In this document: positions 51,917 through 60,029 of the stretch, in pieces
How positions within the stretch are numbered: the stretch's first letter is position 1
Layout: each line of letters starts with the position of its first letter
Assembly: GCA_964396265.1 (NCBI GenBank)
Contig: CAYNEM010000008.1
Location: forward strand, 72,500 to 136,499
Origin: EA-27 sp964396265
Lineage (GTDB): Archaea; Thermoplasmatota; Thermoplasmata; RBG-16-68-12; EA-27
Length of the DNA stretch: 64,000 nucleotides
Reading direction: 5' to 3'
Made by a program: the position numbers and the translations under genes
Notes under the pieces: generated by a model
What the model was told of the DNA's origin: nothing
What the model saw: only the letters and a program-made list of their open reading frames with translations
Database searches by the model: none

Positions 51917-54133
51917 GTGCCCGAAAGGGTCATTCTCAAAGTGGCTGAAGCGCCTCAGTCGGATGTCGGTCTCGGACGTGCGCGCGTCGACACGAAGACG
52001 CGCCTCGCGCTCGGCGTCGATGTCGGCGAGGTCGTCGAAATTGTCGGGAAGAAAGGGACCGCCGCCAAGCTGTTCCGCGTGATGCAGGAGGACGAGGGCA
52101 AGGGCATCATCCGCGTGGACGGGCTGGTGCGCCGCAACCTCGGCGTCTCGATCGGGGATAGGGTCGAAGTGCGCAAGGCGGAGGTCCTGCCCGCCGAGCG
52201 CGTGACGATCGCACCGATCATTAGCGAAGGGCACAAGATTTCCTTCGGCCAAGGAATCGAGAACTTCGTGAAGCGCGGCCTCCTGAAGCGCCCGGTCACG
52301 AAAGGCGACGTGGTCATCGTCCCGGGAATCGCCCTCATGGGCGGCGCGCTCCCGTTCATGGTCATCAAGGTCGTGCCGAAGGGCGTCGTCCAGATCGTGG
52401 ACGACTCCGTCATCGAGATGAAGGAGGAGCCCGTCCGCGAAGGCGAGGTCCTTACGCAGACGATCACGTACGAGGACGTCGGCGGACTGAGCGAGGAACT
52501 GCTCAAGGTCCGCGAGATGATCGAGCTGCCGCTCAAGCATGCGGAGCTGTTCGAGCGTCTCGGCATCGAGCCGCCAAAGGGCGTACTGCTCTATGGGCCC
52601 CCAGGGACGGGCAAGACACTGATCGCGAAGGCGGTCGCGAACGAGGCTGGCGCGAACTTCTACTCGATCCAGGGCCCGGAGGTAATGTCAAAATATTACG
52701 GTCAGAGCGAGGAGCGGCTCCGGGAGAAGTTCGACGAGGCCCAGAAGAATGCCCCGTCCGTCCTTTTCATCGACGAGCTCGACTCGATCGCGCCCAAGCG
52801 CGAGGACGTCACCGGCGAGGTCGAGCGACGCGTCGTCGCTCAACTCCTGACCCTGATGGACGGCCTGACCGGCCGCGGCCAGCTCATCGTGATCGGCGCG
52901 ACGAACCGCGACGAGGCGATCGACCCCGCGCTCCGCCGCCCGGGCCGGTTCGATCGGGAGATCTATATCGGCGTCCCGGACCGGAAGGGGCGCAAGGAGA
53001 TCTTGCAGATCCACTCGCGCGGCATGCCGATCGAGGGAGCCGAGGAAGACAAGGACCGCCTCCTGTCGGATCTCGCGAACGTCAGCCACGGGTTCGTCGG
53101 CGCAGACTTGGCGGCGTTGTGCCGGGAGGCCGCGATGAAGGCGCTGCGCCGGTACCTGCCGGAGATGGACCTCGAACACCCGATCCCGGCCGAGGTCCTC
53201 GAGAGGATGCGTGTCCTCCCGGAGGACTTCAAGAACGCGCTGAAGGAGATCGAGCCGAGCGCGATGCGCGAGGTCCTCGTCGAGATCCCTCACATCACTT
53301 GGGGGGACGTGGGCGGGCTCGAGGACGTGAAGATGAAGCTTCGCGAGGCGGTGGAAATGCCGCTCAAGGATCCCGATTCGTTCACGCGGATGGGCATCAA
53401 ACCCCCGCGCGGCATCCTCCTGTACGGCCCGCCGGGTACGGGGAAGACGCTCCTCGCGAAGGCGGTCGCGCACGAGAGCGAGGCGAACTTCATTTCGATC
53501 AAGGGCCCCGAGGTGATGTCGAAGTGGGTCGGCGAGTCCGAGAAGGCCGTCCGTATGATCTTCAAGAAGGCGAAGCAGGTCGCGCCGTGCATCGTGTTCC
53601 TTGACGAGATCGACGGCATCGCGCACCGCCGCGGGACGGGGACGGACGAGGGTGTCACGGAGCGCGTTGTGAACCAGCTGCTCACGTCGCTCGATGGCCT
53701 CGAGTCCATGGAGGGCGTCGTCGTCATCGGGGCGACGAACCGCCCGGACATGATCGACCCCGGGCTGTTGCGCACGGGCCGCTTCGACCGGCTCATCCTC
53801 GTGCCCATCCCGGACAAGAAGGCCCGTCTGGCGATCATGCGCGTCCACACGCGGGACATGCCCCTCGAGAAGGACGTCGAGCTCGAGGCGCTCGTCGAGG
53901 AGCTCGACAACTTCACGGGCGCGGACATCGAGGGTTTGTGCCGGGAGGCGGCGATGATCGCCCTGCGCGAGGACCCGAAGGCGAAGAAGGTCACCATGAA
54001 GCACTTCGAGGACGCCCGTAAGATCATCCCGGCAAGCGTCGACGAGGAGACGATCCGATTCTACGACCGCATCGGGCAGGAGATCATGCGCGGCGTCGGG
54101 AAGAAGAAGGAAGAGATCGTCTACTACCGGTGA
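51917..54133 (+). CDS. Cdc48/VAT-type double AAA ATPase
   Basis: 738 residues from GTG 51917. N-domain (about 1-190) of double-psi barrel plus beta-clam type, then two AAA modules. D1 has Walker A GPPGTGKT near residue 227 and Walker B LFIDELDSIAPKRED; D2 has GPPGTGKT near 505 and VFLDEIDGIAHRRG. Second-region-of-homology arginines are in PALRRPGRFDREI and PGLLRTGRFDRLI. The hexamer unfolds proteins and feeds the archaeal proteasome. The C-terminus KKKEEIVYYR ends in a hydrophobic-aromatic motif, similar to the HbYX-type proteasome-docking tail. Confidence 0.96.
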   Translation: MPERVILKVAEAPQSDVGLGRARVDTKTRLALGVDVGEVVEIVGKKGTAAKLFRVMQEDEGKGIIRVDGLVRRNLGVSIGDRVEVRKAEVLPAERVTIAPIISEGHKISFGQGIENFVKRGLLKRPVTKGDVVIVPGIALMGGALPFMVIKVVPKGVVQIVDDSVIEMKEEPVREGEVLTQTITYEDVGGLSEELLKVREMIELPLKHAELFERLGIEPPKGVLLYGPPGTGKTLIAKAVANEAGANFYSIQGPEVMSKYYGQSEERLREKFDEAQKNAPSVLFIDELDSIAPKREDVTGEVERRVVAQLLTLMDGLTGRGQLIVIGATNRDEAIDPALRRPGRFDREIYIGVPDRKGRKEILQIHSRGMPIEGAEEDKDRLLSDLANVSHGFVGADLAALCREAAMKALRRYLPEMDLEHPIPAEVLERMRVLPEDFKNALKEIEPSAMREVLVEIPHITWGDVGGLEDVKMKLREAVEMPLKDPDSFTRMGIKPPRGILLYGPPGTGKTLLAKAVAHESEANFISIKGPEVMSKWVGESEKAVRMIFKKAKQVAPCIVFLDEIDGIAHRRGTGTDEGVTERVVNQLLTSLDGLESMEGVVVIGATNRPDMIDPGLLRTGRFDRLILVPIPDKKARLAIMRVHTRDMPLEKDVELEALVEELDNFTGADIEGLCREAAMIALREDPKAKKVTMKHFEDARKIIPASVDEETIRFYDRIGQEIMRGVGKKKEEIVYYR

Positions 54134-54193
54134 TGTGCCGCCTCAGGGAAAGTTCCTTATAGCCCGGGCAGCATGCGCCGCCAAAGGGATGGG

Positions 54194-54209
54194 AGCACGG
54201 GTCCGTGCT
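54194..54209 (+). promoter_or_regulatory. Hairpin in the leader of the PRC-barrel gene
   Basis: agcacgg-gt-ccgtgct is a perfect 7-bp inverted repeat between a TATA-like cttatag (about 54153-54159) and ATG 54229. It could be a small regulatory stem-loop, or a terminator remnant for the upstream ATPase gene. No T-run follows. Confidence 0.35.
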
Positions 54210-54228
54210 TCTTCACCGGTGATGGGAC

Positions 54229-54465
54229 ATGAGGAAATTCGCCACGGAGCTGCGCGGGAAGACCGTGATGACGAACGACGGTCAGATTTTGGGAATGATT
54301 GAGAACTTCATCGTGGACACGAGTTCGGGGAAGGTCATCGACGTCCTCGTCATGCCTGCGAATGAAATAGAGCCACGCCTCTACAAGACGGACGCCCAGG
54401 GTCGCATCATCCTGCCGTTCCAGGGGATGCAGGCGATTAAGGACGTCGTCGTCGTCAACCTTTGA
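54229..54465 (+). CDS. PRC-barrel domain protein
   Basis: 78 residues, the size of the archaeal stand-alone PRC-barrel. Typical sequence: FATELRGKTVMTNDGQILGMIENFIVDTSSGKVIDVLV followed by RIILPFQGMQAIKDVVVV. Archaeal PRC-barrel proteins include CdpB-type division proteins in haloarchaea, so a role in division or RNA processing is possible (family knowledge only). It sits alone between Cdc48 and the flotillin operon. Confidence 0.85.
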   Translation: MRKFATELRGKTVMTNDGQILGMIENFIVDTSSGKVIDVLVMPANEIEPRLYKTDAQGRIILPFQGMQAIKDVVVVNL

Positions 54466-54495
54466 TCGTCTTCATCCGGGCTTTGCGGCGAAGCC

Positions 54496-54663
54496 CTAAG
54501 GCTCTCCCTTGCTCAGCGCCGCCAGAGCCTTCTTCCGTAGTTCGGGGTCCTCGAGCAGCGCATCCAGCACCGCCACAGTGAGGGCGGCCTCCGAAAAGGC
54601 CCCGATCGCGGCCTCCGGAGGCGCCCCTTGGGCCCACGCGGCGGAGAGCTTCGCCAGGCTCAC
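54496..54663 (-). CDS. 55-residue protein translationally coupled to flotillin
   Basis: The GTG start at 54663 overlaps the flotillin-like stop codon (GTGA), which strongly suggests coupled translation. The predicted product is helical and acidic-to-neutral: SLAKLSAAWAQGAPPEA, then ALTVAVLDALLEDPELR, ending KKALAALSKGEP. No membrane span. It shares the small-helix character of flotillin-associated partners but matches no family I know. Codon use (GC at third positions) is consistent with a real gene. Confidence 0.6.
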   Translation of the reverse strand: MSLAKLSAAWAQGAPPEAAIGAFSEAALTVAVLDALLEDPELRKKALAALSKGEP

Positions 54664-56126
54664 TTCATGACGTCCTTTAGCTTACCGGCGAGGTCGCTGA
54701 GCTCCATGCCCGTGAGGGCTTTCACGAGGGCCGGCGCCTGCGCGGCGATGTCAACCACGGACCCGACGAGCGAGCTCGGTCCCCGCTCCCCCATGATGAT
54801 CAGCTTCGACGTGCCCTCCAGGGACTTCGCGGCGTTGCCGACGATTTCCGGCAATTTCTCGACGATGAGCTGCGTGACGGCAGCGCGACCGTACATCTCC
54901 CAGGCCTCCGCCTTAGCGCGCATCGCCTCGGCCGTGGCGAGCCCCGTCGCCTTGATCGCGTAGGCCTCCGCCTCGCCCGTGAGCCGGATGACGTCCGCTT
55001 TGGCGGTTCCCTCCTGCCGGATGCGCTCCGCCTCGCCCATCGCCACGCGCGACAGCCGCTCCTTCTCGCCCTCTGCGATGGCGATCAGGCGCCGGCGCTC
55101 CCCGTCCGCCTCCGCTGCGATCGCGTCCGCCTTCACCCTGGCGGGGACGAGCTGTTCGGCGCTCTGTTCCTGCTCCTTCCGGAGGACTTCCTGCACCTGA
55201 ACGAGGACCTCTTGCTCCTTCGAGCGGATGTCGATGCGCTTCTGCTCGACGATCAGCTCCTGCTGCCGCTTCGCCATCTGGATGTCGAAGGAGATCTCCT
55301 TGTTCGCGCGCTCCATCTCGACCGCGGTCTCCGACTTCTGCTTCGTGACGTCCCTGTCCCTGTGGTAGGTGGCGACGTTCGCCTCCGCATCCGCGTTCGC
55401 CTTCTCGGCCTGTTGCGCAGCCATCGCCTCGGCGACGGTCGCCTCGCGGTTCGCGTTCGCCTTGCCCATGCGCGCATCGCGCTTGACCTCCTCCGTCCTC
55501 TTCACGCCGAGGGCGTCGAGGTAGCCGCGCTCGTCTTCGACTTCTTTGATCACGAAAGACCGGATCTCAAGACCGAGGTTTTTGAGGTCCGCAGCCGCCA
55601 TACCCTGGATCTGCGTCGCCATCGTGTCCCGCTCGGTGTTGACCTGCTCGATCGTCAAGGTCGCGCAGATGCTCCGCACGTGCCCCTCCAACGTCTTCAG
55701 GGCAATCTCATTGATCTCCGGATCCGTCTTGTGAAGCAGCTGGCTCGCTGCGGTGCGGAGCACTTCCATGTCGTCGGAGACACGGACCTGCGCGACGGCC
55801 TTGATGTTCAGCTTCGCTCCGCTCTGCCGCACGTCCGTCACGATGTCGGTAACAACGACGTCGAGCGTGCGGACGTCGAGGCGGAGGAACTCATAAGCCT
55901 CAACGATCGGGACGATGAACTTCCCGCCGCCCGTGATTACGCTATAGCCCACGCGGCCCTGCTTCGCTCGCCGCCCATAGACGACCATCGCCTTGTCCGG
56001 CGGGACCCTCTTGTAGCGCGAGGCGTACACTGCAAAACCCAGGAACGCTGCGCCGATCAACACCACGACGACGATGATGAATTCGGTCTGTTCCAATCTC
56101 GAAATTCCCCCGGCCAGCGCACTCAT
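54660..56126 (-). CDS. Flotillin-like SPFH-domain membrane protein
   Basis: 488 residues. One N-terminal span (FIIVVVVLIGAAFLGFAVYA, about 16-35), SPFH/Band-7 domain (about 45-215; RVPPDKAMVVYGRRAKQG, VRQSGAKLNIKAVAQV), then an Ala/Glu-rich coiled coil (about 215-400; VAEAMAAQQAEKANADAEAN) typical of flotillins. The end SLVGSVVDIAAQAPALVKALTG matches the oligomerisation tail. Flotillins organise membrane microdomains. Upstream in the same operon is an NfeD-like gene, the standard partner, and downstream is the coupled 55-residue gene. Confidence 0.93.
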   Translation of the reverse strand: MSALAGGISRLEQTEFIIVVVVLIGAAFLGFAVYASRYKRVPPDKAMVVYGRRAKQGRVGYSVITGGGKFIVPIVEAYEFLRLDVRTLDVVVTDIVTDVRQSGAKLNIKAVAQVRVSDDMEVLRTAASQLLHKTDPEINEIALKTLEGHVRSICATLTIEQVNTERDTMATQIQGMAAADLKNLGLEIRSFVIKEVEDERGYLDALGVKRTEEVKRDARMGKANANREATVAEAMAAQQAEKANADAEANVATYHRDRDVTKQKSETAVEMERANKEISFDIQMAKRQQELIVEQKRIDIRSKEQEVLVQVQEVLRKEQEQSAEQLVPARVKADAIAAEADGERRRLIAIAEGEKERLSRVAMGEAERIRQEGTAKADVIRLTGEAEAYAIKATGLATAEAMRAKAEAWEMYGRAAVTQLIVEKLPEIVGNAAKSLEGTSKLIIMGERGPSSLVGSVVDIAAQAPALVKALTGMELSDLAGKLKDVMK

Positions 56127-56135
56127 TGAATCCCC

Positions 56136-56696
56136 TCATCCCAGTTTCTTCCGAACATTCGCGACTCCCCCGACAAACCCAAGGATCTCGACGATGGAGT
56201 CACGGGGGATCTCGTCCTCCGCGATTGCCGAGAACAGCGTCCTGCCCCGTTCCGGCGTGATGATGAGGATCTGGCCTGATTGGCCCCGCCCGATCGGAAT
56301 CAAGACCTGCGCGTCCCGCCCGACCAGTTCCTCAGGGTGCACGTCCGAAGACGTCTGGGCTCGAACGAGGTACTTCTGGACGACGACGAACATGCCAACC
56401 GAGGCTGCTATCCCGGCGACTCCGGAAAGGAACGCCACCGGTAGGGGGTCCAATCCCTGTCGTTCGAGTACGGCGCCAAGAGCGCCGAAGGTGGAGCCGA
56501 AGGTCGCAAGGAGGGGGGGGCTCAGTGGCGAGATCCCCGGCCCGACGAACTCCCCGTAGTCCAGGTCGCCACCCACATCGACGTCTCCGCCGACCCCAAA
56601 GTCCCCTAGAACGACAAGGATGAGAAGGAACAGAAACGCGATGACTGCGATCCAGATGTAGATGCTCACGCCCAGGAGAGCGACCGCAACGGCCAT
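56136..56696 (-). CDS. NfeD-like membrane protein
   Basis: 186 residues. N-terminal span (IYIWIAVIAFLFLLILVVL), an acidic loop (GGDVDVGGDLDYGEF), a hydrophobic segment (FLSGVAGIAASVGMFVVV), and a C-terminal OB-fold-like NfeD domain (LVGRDAQVLIPIGRGQSGQILII...IVEILGFVGGVANV). NfeD proteins are co-encoded with SPFH proteins across bacteria and archaea and are thought to assist their assembly or membrane function. The stop is 9 bp before the flotillin start. Confidence 0.87.
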   Translation of the reverse strand: MAVAVALLGVSIYIWIAVIAFLFLLILVVLGDFGVGGDVDVGGDLDYGEFVGPGISPLSPPLLATFGSTFGALGAVLERQGLDPLPVAFLSGVAGIAASVGMFVVVQKYLVRAQTSSDVHPEELVGRDAQVLIPIGRGQSGQILIITPERGRTLFSAIAEDEIPRDSIVEILGFVGGVANVRKKLG

Positions 56697-56700
56697 GAGG

Positions 56701-57198
56701 TCATCCTCCCCCGGCGCGGTTCCCGCACTGCCAGCAGAACGTGTCGTCGGAGGTCAAGCGCGCGCCGCAGAAGATGCAGAATCTTGAGTCCACCCGCTTT
56801 GGCGGCGGTGGATAGGAGTGAGTGCCCGTGGGAGGAGGCGACCGTCGAGGGGGCGATGCGCCAGCAGGTGGAGGAACCGTGGAGCTCGGTGGCGCCACGG
56901 TCCAACGCGTGCCGGGACTGGCTTCCCTCACCGGTGGGGTCGCGGACCCCTTGCGGTCGAACACCGCTCCGCACTCCGTGCACGACGGCTGATCCGCGGT
57001 GACCTGGGCCCCGCAGATCGGGCACACATACCCGCGGAAGACGGGTCCGCGCTTTCCGAAGCCGAGGTCCCGGTCGGTCAAGAACCCGCGTTCCCGGCCC
57101 GGGTCGAACCCGAGCTCGCGGTCGGGGTCGAAACCCCGGTCGCGATGCGGATCGAACCCAAGGTCCCGGTTCGGGTTGAACCCTAACACTTCAGGCAT
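56701..57198 (-). CDS. Two-zinc-ribbon protein with N-terminal GFDP-x-R repeats
   Basis: 165 residues. The first 47 residues consist of about five copies of an octapeptide-like unit with core (L/R)GF(D/N)P-x-R-(D/E): GFNPNRDL, GFDPHRDR, GFDPDREL, GFDPGRER, then a degenerate one. Two zinc ribbons follow: CPICGAQVTADQPSCTECG (about 59-77) and CIFCGARLTSDDTFCWQCG (about 143-161), separated by a Pro/Ser-rich linker. It is first in the flotillin operon, 4 bp upstream of the NfeD-like gene. I do not recognise the repeat from any family; it may form a binding or assembly module for the flotillin complex. Confidence 0.75.
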   Translation of the reverse strand: MPEVLGFNPNRDLGFDPHRDRGFDPDRELGFDPGRERGFLTDRDLGFGKRGPVFRGYVCPICGAQVTADQPSCTECGAVFDRKGSATPPVREASPGTRWTVAPPSSTVPPPAGASPPRRSPPPTGTHSYPPPPKRVDSRFCIFCGARLTSDDTFCWQCGNRAGGG

Positions 57199-57280
57199 AG
57201 GACCCCTCCAACCAGCTCCTCTGGACGCACGCTATGGAGAGGCTCGATATTAAGCGTTATGGGGATGTCCACGGGAGTCC

Positions 57281-57748
57281 CTAGACGAAAACCCGTTTCT
57301 CCTCCTTCACGATGTTCAGCACGACCTGCGTGTACGTGCGCTCCACGTTCTCCATGACGACGAGCTTCTTGATGAACGCGTCGAGCTCCCGCGTGTTCTT
57401 GAACCGCACCATGATCACGGAGTCCCACTCGCCCGTGACGTCGTACACCCCGAACACCCTTTCGTCCTTCGCGATCTTCCGCTGGACCTCGAGCAGCTTC
57501 CCGCGCGAGATCTTCACCCCGATGACGGAGATCACGTCGTAGCCGATGCGCTTCGGGTCGACGACGGGGACGTATCCCATGATGACGCCGCTCTCCTCGA
57601 GACGCCGCACGCGGTTGCTCACCGTGCTGATGGACACGCTGAGCGACTTCGCGATCGCGCGGAACGACCGGCGCGCGTCTTCGTTCATCTCGTGCAGGAT
57701 GCGGATGTCGAGCTCGTCGACCTTGGCGGCGGTCGGGGGTTCGTCCAT
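57281..57748 (-). CDS. Lrp/AsnC-family transcriptional regulator
   Basis: 155 residues. N-terminal HTH (VDELDIRILHEMNEDARRSFRAIAKSLSVSISTVSNRVRRLEESG, about residues 10-55) followed by the RAM ligand-binding half (SVIGVKISRG, GVYDVTGEWDSVIMVRF). Such regulators sense amino acids and often control glutamine synthetase in archaea. It is divergent from glnA across a 205-bp gap that contains inverted repeats, making glnA and its own gene likely targets. Confidence 0.93.
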   Translation of the reverse strand: MDEPPTAAKVDELDIRILHEMNEDARRSFRAIAKSLSVSISTVSNRVRRLEESGVIMGYVPVVDPKRIGYDVISVIGVKISRGKLLEVQRKIAKDERVFGVYDVTGEWDSVIMVRFKNTRELDAFIKKLVVMENVERTYTQVVLNIVKEEKRVFV

Positions 57749-57826
57749 AGGACACGCATGCCGTTCAAGGGTTTGAACCTTGCTAAGATTTCGTGCGTTT
57801 TCCGAGCAAATGTCTAGTGTCCTATG
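57746..57826. promoter_or_regulatory. Widely spaced 10-bp inverted repeat in the lrp-glnA gap
   Basis: cataggacac at 57746-57755 and its exact reverse complement gtgtcctatg at 57817-57826 flank the lrp promoter region. The left arm includes the lrp start codon. A regulator bound at both arms could loop the DNA and repress lrp. The arms are identical by eye; protein binding is inferred. Confidence 0.5.
57763..57778. promoter_or_regulatory. Inverted repeat gttcaa-gggt-ttgaac, candidate Lrp site
   Basis: Perfect 6-bp arms with 4-bp spacer, 15-30 bp upstream of the lrp start codon, where it would overlap the transcription start or TFB/TBP region of lrp. Dyad symmetry of this size suits a dimeric HTH regulator. 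Confidence 0.5.
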
Positions 57827-57863
57827 TGATTTCGATACATTCGTTTGGTTCTTGCCGAAGAAC

Positions 57864-57872
57864 GTTTAAGTA
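57864..57872 (+). promoter_or_regulatory. TATA element for glnA
   Basis: gtttaagta lies about 85 bp upstream of ATG 57954, giving a leader of about 60 nt that ends in a ggagg ribosome-binding site. Confidence 0.55.
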
Positions 57873-57953
57873 TGAACGGTCCAATGGCCGCAGAAGCGAC
57901 CCGAAAGAAGGGGCGCCGGACACCCCTCAGGGCCGGGATTCGGGAGGATTCAC

Positions 57954-59411
57954 ATGACGAAAACTGGAAGCAGCGAAGGAGCCGCGCGCGTGATGGCGAC
58001 CGTCCAAAAGGAGAAGGTCCGCTGGATCGACCTGTGGTTCGTCGATCTTCTGGGCAGCCTGCAGCACATCACGGTCCCCGCGAACACGGTCGGGGAAAGC
58101 GACTTCAAGGACGGGATCGGGAAGCTCGACGGATCCTCGATCAAGGGCTTCAAGGAGATCCACGAGTCGGACATGGTCCTCTACCCGGACCCCTCCACGT
58201 TCGCGATCTTGCCGTTCTATGGGGAGGCGGACAAGACCGCGCGGTTCATCGTGAACGTGCACGAGGGCGGCTCGCACGAGCGATTCTCGCGCGACTCCCG
58301 GTTCATCGCGCAGAAGGCGGCGAAGGCGGCGGCCGACGCGGGGTACGACACGACGTACTGGGGCCCGGAGATCGAGTTCTTCGTGTTCGACGGCGTCCGC
58401 ATGCTCCCCACCCCCGACGCATTGCGGAACCCGTGGAGTGGCTGCGGCTATGAGATCCTTTCCAGCGAGGCCCCGTGGGCGGACAACGGCGGCAAGAGCT
58501 ATCCGATCCGATTCAAGGAGGGTTACTACCCGGCGCCGCCGCAGGACAGCCTGCAGGATTACCGGAACGAGTTCTGCCGTATCCTGATGGACAGCTTCGG
58601 CATGACCCTCGACGCGCACCACCACGAGGTCGCGACCGCCGGCCAGGTCGAGATCGACATGCGGTACGACGAGCTCGTCACGATGGCGGACAGGGTCGTG
58701 ACGTACAAGTACGCCGCCAAGATGGTCGCCGCCAAGTTCGGGAAGCTGGCCACGTTCATGCCGAAACCGATCTACGGCGACAACGCGAGCGGGATGCACG
58801 TCCACCAGTCGCTCTGGACGAAGGGCAAGAACGCGATGTACGACCCGAAGGACGAGTACGCGGAGATCTCGCAGACGTGCCGCTACTACATCGGCGGCCT
58901 CATGGAGCACGCGCGCGCGCTGTGCGCGATCACGAACCCCACGACGAACTCCTACCGCCGGCTCGTGCCTGGGTACGAGGCGCCCGTGTTCATCGCGTGG
59001 TCTAGGCGGAACCGGAGCGCGAACGTCCGCATACCCATGTACTACAAGGGGATCGAGCACGCGAAGCGCATCGAGTACCGGACCCCGGACCCCTCGTGCA
59101 ACGCCTACCTGTCGTTCGCCGCCATGCTCTGCGCGGGCCTCGACGGCATCAAGAAGAAGATCGACCCCGGCGACCCTGTGGACGAGGACATCTACAAGCT
59201 CGATGCTTCCAAGAGGAAGCAGTACGGGATCCGCGAGCTCCCCGGGTCGTTGAAGGAGGCGGTGGACTTCCTGAACACGGACTACATGTTCCTCAAGAGC
59301 GTGTTCACGCAGGACCTCCTCGACAAGTACGTGGAGCTCAAGGTCGACGAGCACCTGCAGACGTCGCTGCGGCCGAGCCCGTACGAGTTCTACCGCTACC
59401 TGGACGCGTAG
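57954..59411 (+). CDS. glnA: Glutamine synthetase, type I
   Basis: 485 residues from ATG 57954, with ggagg upstream; ATG 57993 is an alternative. It makes glutamine from glutamate, ammonia and ATP. Family motifs: DGSSIKGFKEIHESDM near residue 60, metal-site GPEIEFFVFD, HHHEVATAGQVEIDM, PKPIYGDNASGMHVHQSLW, NPTTNSYRRLVPGYEAP and the ATP-binding RNRSANVRIP. The C-terminal region lacks the NLYDLP adenylylation site, so it is likely GSI-alpha and not adenylylated. The divergent Lrp gene suggests nitrogen- or amino-acid-dependent control. Confidence 0.96.
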   Translation: MTKTGSSEGAARVMATVQKEKVRWIDLWFVDLLGSLQHITVPANTVGESDFKDGIGKLDGSSIKGFKEIHESDMVLYPDPSTFAILPFYGEADKTARFIVNVHEGGSHERFSRDSRFIAQKAAKAAADAGYDTTYWGPEIEFFVFDGVRMLPTPDALRNPWSGCGYEILSSEAPWADNGGKSYPIRFKEGYYPAPPQDSLQDYRNEFCRILMDSFGMTLDAHHHEVATAGQVEIDMRYDELVTMADRVVTYKYAAKMVAAKFGKLATFMPKPIYGDNASGMHVHQSLWTKGKNAMYDPKDEYAEISQTCRYYIGGLMEHARALCAITNPTTNSYRRLVPGYEAPVFIAWSRRNRSANVRIPMYYKGIEHAKRIEYRTPDPSCNAYLSFAAMLCAGLDGIKKKIDPGDPVDEDIYKLDASKRKQYGIRELPGSLKEAVDFLNTDYMFLKSVFTQDLLDKYVELKVDEHLQTSLRPSPYEFYRYLDA

Positions 59412-59442
59412 GGTTTCGAGAGTCTCGTGGACGAATCCCGCT

Positions 59443-59925
59443 CTAGGGAGTCGGGGGCGGGGCGGGGAACTGGGGCGGAGCCATGGCCGCGCGGGTCCGG
59501 CTCCGCTTGCGCAACCAGAGGAGGCTCCCACCGCCCGCAGCGGCGGCCGCACCCACGCCTCCCGCGATGAGGAAAGGCGCGGCGCTGAACGGCCTCTTCA
59601 GGTCGTAGCTCACGATCGTGAGGGTGTCGGCCGTGTTCTTGAACGTGAATACGTATTGCCCGCTCGCGGTCGCGGTAAACTTCCCGATGCCGACCATCGC
59701 GGACGTCGAGAAGACCTCGCCCGTCCCCTCGCGGTCGATCGTGAACTTCGCAGAGCCTCCGGACGAGTACGTCCACTCGACGACGTCTCCCGCGTTGAGG
59801 GTCATGGTCGCGACCACGGACTCCTGTCCCCCGCTCAGTGTCGTGACCCCCGACTCCGCGGCCACGGGGCCGGCGAAGAGCGCGAGGGCAAGAACCACCG
59901 CCAAACCTGCGATCACAGTGCGCAT
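59443..59925 (-). CDS. Small exported beta-sandwich protein with C-terminal membrane anchor
   Basis: 160 residues from ATG 59925, which begins a clean signal peptide (RTVIAGLAVVLALALFAGPVAA); the frame opens 63 nt earlier without similarity. The exported part is a single beta-sandwich (TTLSGGQESVVATMTLNAGDVVEW, KFTATASGQYVFTFKNT), reminiscent of GOLD/emp24-like lumenal domains (inference). A hydrophobic segment (APFLIAGGVGAAAAAGG) and basic/Pro-rich tail end the protein. Convergent to glnA with a 31-bp gap. Confidence 0.75.
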   Translation of the reverse strand: MRTVIAGLAVVLALALFAGPVAAESGVTTLSGGQESVVATMTLNAGDVVEWTYSSGGSAKFTIDREGTGEVFSTSAMVGIGKFTATASGQYVFTFKNTADTLTIVSYDLKRPFSAAPFLIAGGVGAAAAAGGGSLLWLRKRSRTRAAMAPPQFPAPPPTP

Positions 59926-59999
59926 GGCTCCGTCGCACGCCTCGGCGGCTAAGAAAGCACCCCTCCCGTTATCGCCCAGCGAACTCATGGAAGGCCAGA

Positions 60000-60007
60000 G
60001 TTTAAGG
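60000..60007 (+). promoter_or_regulatory. TATA element for the gene at 60030
   Basis: gtttaagg lies about 26 bp upstream of GTG 60030. Confidence 0.5.
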
Positions 60008-60029
60008 GGAACCCGGGGATGGGGCGGCC

